Shown one piece after another: positions 37,514-42,567 of a stretch of DNA of 64,000 bases (the first letter of the stretch is position 1; each line of letters starts with the position of its first letter). Made by a program: the position numbers and the translations under genes. Source of the DNA: Salipiger abyssi (GTDB lineage Bacteria > Pseudomonadota > Alphaproteobacteria > Rhodobacterales > Rhodobacteraceae). The stretch is taken from assembly GCF_001975705.1 (NCBI RefSeq), contig NZ_CP015093.1:4182391-4246390 (forward strand), read 5' to 3'. The notes beneath the pieces are model-generated. The model did not search any database. It was not told where the DNA came from and saw only the letters and a list, made by a program, of their open reading frames with translations.

Positions 37514-38521
37514 TCAGGCCGCCTCGGTCACCCGCATCAGCGCCTTTTCGATCAGTTCGGGCCCCACGCCGTCGCGCGTCGCCTCCTCCGACAGCACCCG
37601 CCGCCAGCCGCGCGCACCGGGACGGCCCGCGAAGAGCCCCAGCATGTGCCGGGTGATCTGATGCAGCCGCCCGCCCTGCGCCAGATGGCGCTCGATATAG
37701 GGCAGCATGGCGCGGGCAATGTCCTCGGGCGCCTTGGCCTCCGCCGCAGCGCCATAGATCCGCGCATCCGCCCCGGCGAGGATCTCCCAGGGCTTGTGAT
37801 AGGCGGCGCGCCCAATCATCACCCCGTCGAGCCCCTCCTCCAGCAGCGCCTGCGCGGCTTCGAGACTGTCGATGCCACCATTGATCGAGATCTCGAGCTC
37901 CGGGAAGGCCCGCTTCATCTCCACCACCAGCGGATAGTCGAGCGGCGGGATATCGCGGTTTTCCTTGGGGCTGAGCCCTTGCAGCCAGGCCTTGCGCGCA
38001 TGGATCGTCACCTTGCGGCACCCTGCCCCGGCAACCTTTTCGACAAAGCGCGGCAGCACCTCGCGCGGCTCCTGATCGTCGACCCCGATGCGGCATTTCA
38101 CGCTCACCTCGATGCCCACCGCCGCGCGCATGGCAGCGACGCAGTCGGCCACCAGCTCGGGCGTCTTCATCAGCACCGCGCCGAACGTGCCCGACTGCAC
38201 CCGGTCCGACGGGCAGCCGCAATTGAGGTCGACCTGATCGTATCCCGCCTGCTCACCAAGCCGCGCCGCCTCGGCCAGTTCCTGCGGCTCCGACCCGCCC
38301 AGTTGCAGCACGACGGGATGTTCCTCGGGGCTGAAATCGAGCAGATGCAGCGCCCCACCCCGCACCAGCGCGGGGGCGGTGACCATCTCGGTATGGAGCA
38401 GCGTCTGCCGCGACAGCAGCCGGTGGAAATACCGGCAATGCCGGTCGGTCCAGTCCATCATGGGCGCGACGGACAGACGGGAAGCCGTTGATATCTCCTT
38501 TTTTCTTTTTTTCTCAGCCAC
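37514..38521 (-). CDS. dusA: tRNA-dihydrouridine(20/20a) synthase DusA, 5' end at island junction
   Basis: A 335-residue FMN enzyme that reduces U20/U20a of tRNA. LSVAPMMDWTDRHCRYF, DLNCGCPSDRVQSGTFGA (catalytic Cys) and TIHARKAW, INGGIDS, MIGRAAYHKPW are all conserved. The first dozen residues (MAEKKRKKEISTAS from GTG at 38521) look like sequence supplied by the adjacent mobile island. AAAAAAGGAGATATC at about 38491-38507 resembles a ribosome site now lying inside the frame. The true start is therefore uncertain. The recombinase gene is divergent, 119 bases away. Confidence 0.92.
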   Translation of the reverse strand: MAEKKRKKEISTASRLSVAPMMDWTDRHCRYFHRLLSRQTLLHTEMVTAPALVRGGALHLLDFSPEEHPVVLQLGGSEPQELAEAARLGEQAGYDQVDLNCGCPSDRVQSGTFGAVLMKTPELVADCVAAMRAAVGIEVSVKCRIGVDDQEPREVLPRFVEKVAGAGCRKVTIHARKAWLQGLSPKENRDIPPLDYPLVVEMKRAFPELEISINGGIDSLEAAQALLEEGLDGVMIGRAAYHKPWEILAGADARIYGAAAEAKAPEDIARAMLPYIERHLAQGGRLHQITRHMLGLFAGRPGARGWRRVLSEEATRDGVGPELIEKALMRVTEAA

Positions 38522-38559
38522 TTCGGCGCACCTTCAGCTCGTCTCGTTTCCGCTCATTA

Positions 38560-38628
38560 TGGACCAAATCAGTCGATTTTGACACTGGATTTGGTCCTGT
38601 GGACCAAATACAGTTCCATGGACCAAAT
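38560..38628. repeat. TGGACCAAAT iterons between dusA and recombinase gene
   Basis: TGGACCAAAT occurs at 38560-38569, 38600-38609 and 38619-38628, and an inverted ATTTGGTCC at 38589-38597 pairs with the second to make a 9-bp-arm palindrome with a 3-base centre. The array sits directly before the recombinase start. It is suited to arm-site binding by the recombinase or to an operator. Confidence 0.75.
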
Positions 38629-38640
38629 GGGGAGACCATC

Positions 38641-39711
38641 ATGGGCTCGATCACCACGCGCAAACGCAAGGATGGACATAACAGCTACAGGGCACGTGTA
38701 CGAGTGATGCGCGAGGGCACCGTCTATCATGAGACGAAGACTTTTGACAGACGTCCAGCTGCGACCGCCTGGATAAAGAAACGCGAGAAAGAGCTAGCAA
38801 GACCTGGTGCGCTGGAAGAGTTGAACGCATCCGATCCCCCGCTGTCCAAAGCGATCGAGCGCTATACCGAGGAAGCCGTGAAGGACATCGGCCGCACGAA
38901 AGCGCAGGTCCTCAGGACCATCACCACCTACCCGATCGCCGATCTGCCCTGCTCCACCATCAAGGCGAAGGATATCATCGAGTTCCTTCAGTCACTGCCT
39001 GGACAACCGCAAACCGTCGGGAACTACGCGAGCCATCTCGCCTCCATTTTCGCCATAGCCCGACCGATGTGGGACTTTCGACTGGATGACCGGGAGATGA
39101 GAGACGCGATCACCGTCGCGCGCCGCATGGGGATCATCTCCCGTTCTGCGCAGCGGAACCGCAGGCCCACCCTTGATGAACTCGACCGGCTGCTGGCCCA
39201 CTTCATTGATCGGCGCCAGAGAACGCCTCAAGCCATGCCCATGCACAAGGTGATCGTTTTCGCTCTCTTCTCGACGCGCCGACAGGCAGAGATCACCCGG
39301 CTCACCTGGGATGACTTTCAGAAGGAGCACAAGCGCATCCTGGTCCGCGACATGAAGCATCCCGGCGAAAAACTCGGAAACGATACCTGGGTCGATCTGC
39401 CTGAGGAGGCCATTCGGGTCATCGACAGTATGCGCAAGAGCAAGGCTGAGATCTTCCCCTACTCCCCGGACGCGATCACGACCAACTTCACACGCGCTTG
39501 CAAGCTACTCGGGATCGAGGATCTGCACTTCCACGATCTGCGCCACGAAGGCATTTCCCGGTTGTTCGAGATGGGTTGGAACATCCCCCATGTCGCGGCG
39601 GTCAGCGGACACAGGTCTTGGGTTAGCCTGAAACGCTATACGCACATCCGAGAAACAGGCGACAAATATGCAAACTGGCCGGGAATGCAGGTCGCAATCG
39701 ACAGAGCCTGA
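38641..39711 (+). CDS. Tyrosine recombinase (dusA-associated island integrase)
   Basis: A 356-residue phage-type integrase. The N-terminal arm/core-binding region covers residues 1-165. The catalytic domain has Arg in FSTRRQAEITRLTWDD, the HDLRHEGISR box (His and Arg), the GHRSW motif and the nucleophile Tyr in LKRYTHI. The ATG at 38641 follows GGGGAGACC; the frame is open upstream but covers the iterons and dusA junction. It is transcribed away from dusA into the island and is expected to catalyse excision and integration there. Confidence 0.92.
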   Translation: MGSITTRKRKDGHNSYRARVRVMREGTVYHETKTFDRRPAATAWIKKREKELARPGALEELNASDPPLSKAIERYTEEAVKDIGRTKAQVLRTITTYPIADLPCSTIKAKDIIEFLQSLPGQPQTVGNYASHLASIFAIARPMWDFRLDDREMRDAITVARRMGIISRSAQRNRRPTLDELDRLLAHFIDRRQRTPQAMPMHKVIVFALFSTRRQAEITRLTWDDFQKEHKRILVRDMKHPGEKLGNDTWVDLPEEAIRVIDSMRKSKAEIFPYSPDAITTNFTRACKLLGIEDLHFHDLRHEGISRLFEMGWNIPHVAAVSGHRSWVSLKRYTHIRETGDKYANWPGMQVAIDRA

Positions 39712-40116
39712 GCTCAGCCCGCCTTGCCGAAGGTTCCCCAGCCTGAAACTTTGAAGGAAGCTCAAATAGGCCACACTCCAAGCGATCTGCCTTCAAATTA
39801 TCGAAGTATCGTTGGTTGCGGGGGCAGGATCTGATCACAACTTGCGCCCCGAGCAAGTAAAGATGGTTGCGGGAGGGCGCACCCATCATAACTTGCCACT
39901 GGACGGTCGGCCCATGGGGCCAGATGATGTTAGAGATGTATCTAAGAAAATTGCGATGGTTGTGGGGATTTCCCGCGGTCTGGAATTGCTATTTCGAGCG
40001 GTAGCTTAGCCTTGGCGGAAACGCGACAGCACTCTTGAGCGCTGCCCTCCGAAGGTGGAGGTTTAAATCCCGATAACGCGTCACTACTTCGTTGGTCTTT
40101 CAAACAACGTAAGAAA
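39712..40116. other. Gene-poor stretch after the integrase
   Basis: No protein gene is supported. It contains the tRNA-like repeat tracts described separately (39813-39897) and a third related start, ATGGTTGTGGGG, near 39956. Composition is lower in GC than the backbone. It may hold remnants of earlier insertions or the promoter for integrase control. Confidence 0.5.
39813..39897. repeat. Degenerate tandem pair containing a tRNA-fMet 3'-end-like segment
   Basis: TGGTTGCGGGGGCAGGAT (39813-39830) read on the minus strand is ATCCTGCCCCCGCAACCA, which is what I recall as the T-arm/acceptor/CCA end of alphaproteobacterial initiator tRNA. A second, degenerate copy starts ATGGTTGCGGGAGGGC at about 39863, and both copies end in a CA(C/T)AACTTGC string about 25 bases later. 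It may be an attachment-site scar. Confidence 0.45.
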
Positions 40117-40144
40117 CTACCGGCCCCGTTCGCGGGGCCGGTAG
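40117..40144 (-). terminator. Intrinsic terminator of the hsp20-NDUFS4-omega-SPW operon
   Basis: Perfect 12-bp stem CTACCGGCCCCG (40117-40128) with CGGGGCCGGTAG (40133-40144), four-base loop. On the minus strand it is followed by TTTCTT. It lies 5 bases after the SPW gene. Confidence 0.88.
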
Positions 40145-40149
40145 CCAAA

Positions 40150-40512
40150 TTAGGCTGTCAGAGCAGAATTCCCACCGTCGTTCTTCCAGCGCCGCCAGGC
40201 GGGAAAGGCCAGCGCGAGCACGCCGAGGGCCACATGGGCAAGCGCGATACTGAGCGTGAAGCCGGCTACGAGAGCCCATGGGCTGATCGCAGCCCAGACA
40301 CCCGCAACCATACGCGCCCAGTCAAGCCCTTCATGCGGTCGCCAAAGCGCAATTGCGGCAAGCACTGCGATCAGTCCTCCTGTCAGTAGGGCGCTCCAGA
40401 AGGCAATATCGGTCATCGTGACGACGAAGGGCAACCCAGCGAGGGCTAGGCCCGCGAGAAGGCTGATGCCGTCGCCAAGCTTGTCATAGTTCGTGGTCCA
40501 GGTCTTGCTCAT
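40150..40512 (-). CDS. SPW-repeat membrane protein
   Basis: A 120-residue inner-membrane protein with four hydrophobic segments. The sequence W...MVAGVWAAISPWALVAGF carries the SPW signature (about residues 65-84) and the first half (KLGDGISLLAGLALAGLPFV) looks like a degenerate copy. A strong AAAGGAGGT ribosome site precedes the ATG at 40512. It is the last gene of the heat-shock operon; HdeD-like and SPW-like membrane proteins are common partners in stress islands, but the activity is unknown. Confidence 0.75.
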   Translation of the reverse strand: MSKTWTTNYDKLGDGISLLAGLALAGLPFVVTMTDIAFWSALLTGGLIAVLAAIALWRPHEGLDWARMVAGVWAAISPWALVAGFTLSIALAHVALGVLALAFPAWRRWKNDGGNSALTA

Positions 40513-40542
40513 GGTGTTACCTCCTTTCTCTTCACCAGGGAT

Positions 40543-40782
40543 TCAATGCGGCCGAGCCAGCCGCTTGGGCGCCGGCGCAGGCAGGAAGGGCAACAGCTCC
40601 TCCTGCGAAATCGCACCGGTCGCGATCTCTTCCAAGGCAAGCTCTTCGGTTGCTTGCCGTTTAGGTTCGACCCGCGGTTCTGCCCCGGCCCTCAGCGCCC
40701 GGCTGCGGGCGCTCGCGGCGAGGACCAGTGCGAAACGATCGGGCACCGCCTGCTGGGCATCAATTGCAACGAAGGGATTCAT
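40543..40782 (-). CDS. RNA polymerase omega-subunit-like protein
   Basis: A 79-residue protein aligning by eye with RpoZ: AVPDRFALVLAASARSRAL matches the helix VPNRFELVLLAAHRAR of normal omega, and EELALEEIATGAISQEEL matches VVALREIADETISPDDL. It lacks the usual VEDC start, having NPFVAIDAQQ. The backbone copy of rpoZ is not in this window, so this is probably an accessory paralogue. Its ATG overlaps the stop of the NDUFS4-domain gene (ATGA), so the two are translationally coupled. It may adjust polymerase under heat stress, which is inference. Confidence 0.72.
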   Translation of the reverse strand: MNPFVAIDAQQAVPDRFALVLAASARSRALRAGAEPRVEPKRQATEELALEEIATGAISQEELLPFLPAPAPKRLARPH

Positions 40783-41510
40783 GCCGCCCTCCCTTCCTCA
40801 ACGGATGGATACAATCCGTCGGCGGCCACCGCCGCTTCAAGCGCCAACAGCGCTCGTTCAACCTCGGCAAACTGCGATGCACGCTGGTTTTCCGGCATGC
40901 CTTCGGTGCTGGCGACATCCTGAAGATACTCCGTGTAGGCCCAGTTCATCAGGATAGAACGGCGAGCCTCCAACGACAGGCTGGCGTCCGAAGCAACTTC
41001 AATGGGAGAACGCCCATCATCGCCGCCTTTCGGATCGCCCCGCCGTTTTGCGCCGGCCATCGCGTCACGATAGGTTTGCCGCATCTCGGACAGTCCGAGC
41101 CGAGAGAGCGTGGCATCGGACCACAGCCCGGCCTGCCTGTCCCGTGCCCGGGCGGCACGGCGCGCGGCTTCGCCTGCCGGCAGATGCACCTCGTAAGCCA
41201 CCCCCAGACGCTTTGCATGGCGAATAGCGGCTTCCAGCGTCGGAAAGCTAAGGTCTATCTGCTGGATCGTGTCGTCGCCACCCGTCCAGCCCATCAAAGG
41301 CTCGAGCCAAGGACCGGTCCGGCGTGGAAAGCTCATCTTCCAGCCCTTCGTACGCGTGCGCCCCGAGGTCATCGCCGATTTCGACGGTTTCCATATCCGG
41401 GCGACCGCATCGTCCGGCAGAGAAGAGTCCCAGTCTGGTCGCGAACCGGCCTGACTCAGAATGGGTGATACATGTGATTGTCCTGTGAAATCTCCGCTGA
41501 TCACGTTCAT
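40779..41510 (-). CDS. NDUFS4-domain protein fused to a helical C-terminal domain
   Basis: A 243-residue protein. Residues about 37-112 match the complex I NDUFS4/18-kDa accessory subunit: ARIWKPSKSAMTSG, then WLEPLMGWTGGDDT and FPTLEAAIRHAKRLGVAYEV. A charged linker follows (RRAARARDRQAG). Residues about 165-240 form a helical part, SPIEVASDASLSLEARRSILMNW, of a type I have seen in small alphaproteobacterial proteins without known function. The ATG at 41510 follows GGAGG. It lies between hsp20 and the omega-like gene; no nuo genes are near, so a role outside normal complex I assembly is likely. Confidence 0.72.
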   Translation of the reverse strand: MNVISGDFTGQSHVSPILSQAGSRPDWDSSLPDDAVARIWKPSKSAMTSGRTRTKGWKMSFPRRTGPWLEPLMGWTGGDDTIQQIDLSFPTLEAAIRHAKRLGVAYEVHLPAGEAARRAARARDRQAGLWSDATLSRLGLSEMRQTYRDAMAGAKRRGDPKGGDDGRSPIEVASDASLSLEARRSILMNWAYTEYLQDVASTEGMPENQRASQFAEVERALLALEAAVAADGLYPSVEEGRAA

Positions 41511-41540
41511 CTCTTAGCCTCCAGATTGCAGGAAGGGCGT

Positions 41541-41581
41541 CCGGCCGCCACCCGAGCGGCCGGAACGTCCCGTTCTGGGTC
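41541..41581 (-). other. Intercistronic hairpin region with shared element, downstream of hsp20
   Basis: A perfect 8-bp stem CCGGCCGC/GCGGCCGG (41541-41563) adjoins CCGGAACGTCCCGTTCTGGG (41560-41579). The second part recurs, with a changed centre, 8 bases after ftsH (50806-50826). It may be an mRNA processing or stability element giving hsp20 higher expression than the genes behind it. Confidence 0.55.
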
Positions 41582-41590
41582 CAAGCTGGT

Positions 41591-42088
41591 TCAGGCCGCG
41601 ACCGGTTCCGGCTCTGGAGCTGTCTCGAGCTGCCTGGTCTCGAGACCCTCGGTCGCCTCAGCCGACGCGATCTCGATCCGACGCGGTTTGAGTTCCTCGG
41701 GGATCTCGCGCTTGAGCTCGACGGTCAGCAAGCCGTTCGACAGCGTGGCCGCTTCGACCCGGACGTGATCGGCCAGTTCGAACCGACGTTCAAACGACCG
41801 GCCGGCGATGCCACGATAGAGATAGCTGACACCGCCGTCACCTTCGGGCGTCTCCTTGCGGCCCGACACGATCAGCATGTTCTTGTCTTGGGTCAGGGTC
41901 AGATCGTCTTCGGCAAAGCCCGCCACCGCCATGTCGATGCGATAGTCGTCCTCGCCGGTCTTGACGATGTCATAAGGCGGCCAGTTGTCGAGCGTCTCCA
42001 CTCGACGGGCTGTCTCGAGCGCGTCGAGCATACGGTCGAAGCCAACGCTCGAACGGAACAGAGGTGCAAAATCAAGTGTCGTTGCCAT
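41591..42088 (-). CDS. Small heat-shock protein (Hsp20, IbpA-like)
   Basis: A 165-residue ATP-independent holdase. The alpha-crystallin domain runs from about residue 35 to 125: YDIVKTGEDDYRIDMAVAGF, MLIVSGRKE, and the closing SNGLLTVELKREIPEE. The N-terminus MATTLDFAPLFRSSVGFDR is IbpA-like, and the C-terminal Ala/Glu/Pro extension lacks a clear IxI motif apart from RRIEI. The ATG at 42088 is chosen since AGGAGG is 8 bases upstream; the ATG at 42094 would be only 2 bases from it. Leader features suggest heat control at both transcription and translation. Confidence 0.93.
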   Translation of the reverse strand: MATTLDFAPLFRSSVGFDRMLDALETARRVETLDNWPPYDIVKTGEDDYRIDMAVAGFAEDDLTLTQDKNMLIVSGRKETPEGDGGVSYLYRGIAGRSFERRFELADHVRVEAATLSNGLLTVELKREIPEELKPRRIEIASAEATEGLETRQLETAPEPEPVAA

Positions 42089-42186
42089 AGCCATATCCTC
42101 CTTTGAGCAACATGGGTACAGACATCGGGAGCACCGCAGGAGCGATGTCCCGCTTTATGGCCGATCCCCATCTGGGCGATCTGCAT
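42089..42186 (-). promoter_or_regulatory. ROSE-like RNA thermometer in the hsp20 leader
   Basis: The predicted leader has an upstream hairpin GACATCG/CGATGTC (42121-42127 with 42143-42149) and, next to the start codon, GUUGCUCAAAGGAGGAU. In the latter, UUGCUC can face GAGGAU with pairs C-G, U-A, C-G, a G.G opposition, U-A and U.U. That UUGCU-plus-GGAGGAU layout with a G.G mismatch is the mark of the ROSE family found before rhizobial hsp20 genes. It would hide the ribosome site at low temperature. Confidence 0.65.
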
Positions 42187-42192
42187 AAAGTG

Positions 42193-42220
42193 ATTTGGAA
42201 CAGCACCTTACGGTTTCAAG
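42193..42220 (-). promoter_or_regulatory. RpoH-type heat-shock promoter for the hsp20 operon
   Basis: On the minus strand CTTGAA (42215-42220) and CCAAAT (42193-42198) are separated by 16 bases. This fits the alphaproteobacterial heat-shock sigma pattern as I recall it, CTTGAA-N16/17-CCANAT. It lies about 100 bases before the hsp20 start, leaving room for the thermometer leader. Confidence 0.65.
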
Positions 42221-42234
42221 AGGATGCTCGGAAA

Positions 42235-42262
42235 CTTTTTTCTACGAACAGCTCTCCTATAT
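42235..42262 (+). promoter_or_regulatory. Possible RpoH-type promoter for the 42301 gene
   Basis: CTTT (42235-42238) and CCTATAT (42256-42262) are 17 bases apart. The second box fits CYTATNT fully; the first differs from CTTG by one base. It is divergent from the hsp20 promoter and 38 bases before the small gene start. Confidence 0.45.
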
Positions 42263-42300
42263 TTCTCTTGCTTCCTTGTAGCATTCGAAAGGAGGAGATC

Positions 42301-42525
42301 ATGACCGAAAACGACGTGAAAAGCATCCTGGGTCCCGGCACGGACCCCACGCTTCTGTCTGATATTCTGCGCACCGGCGCCGACGCCTCCGAACTTGCCT
42401 GTGCCAAGGCCTGGGTCGAGGCGGACGAGGCGCAGGTCGATGCCCATAGCCCCTTCCCATCGGGCCGGGTCGCCCGGCTGGTCGAATTGCTCGAAGCCGA
42501 TCAGGAAGAAGATGATCTGCAGTAG
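42301..42525 (+). CDS. Small acidic protein of unknown function
   Basis: A 74-residue acidic protein (MTENDVKSILGPGTDP...). It has the pattern LLSDILRTGADASELACAKAWVEADEAQV then SGRVARLVELLEADQEEDD, resembling short uncharacterised proteins common in proteobacteria. Three helices seem likely; no signal or membrane segment. GAAAGGAGGAG precedes the ATG at 42301. It is divergent from the hsp20 operon with shared control region, which suggests heat induction. Confidence 0.72.
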   Translation: MTENDVKSILGPGTDPTLLSDILRTGADASELACAKAWVEADEAQVDAHSPFPSGRVARLVELLEADQEEDDLQ

Positions 42526-42532
42526 CAGAAAT

Positions 42533-42562
42533 CGGGCTGGCGCAGACGATGGCGCCAGCCCG
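42533..42562. terminator. Bidirectional hairpin between small gene and debranching enzyme gene
   Basis: Perfect 11-bp stem CGGGCTGGCGC (42533-42543) with GCGCCAGCCCG (42552-42562), loop 8 bases, between two convergent stops. T-rich tails are weak. Confidence 0.7.
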
Positions 42563-42567
42563 TCCCT

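Noticed and set aside
39998..40080. tRNA-like string (GTAGCTTAGCCTTGG...GGAGGTTTAAATCCC)
   Set aside because: The D-loop and T-loop look familiar but the T stem and acceptor stem do not pair, so no functional tRNA is called.
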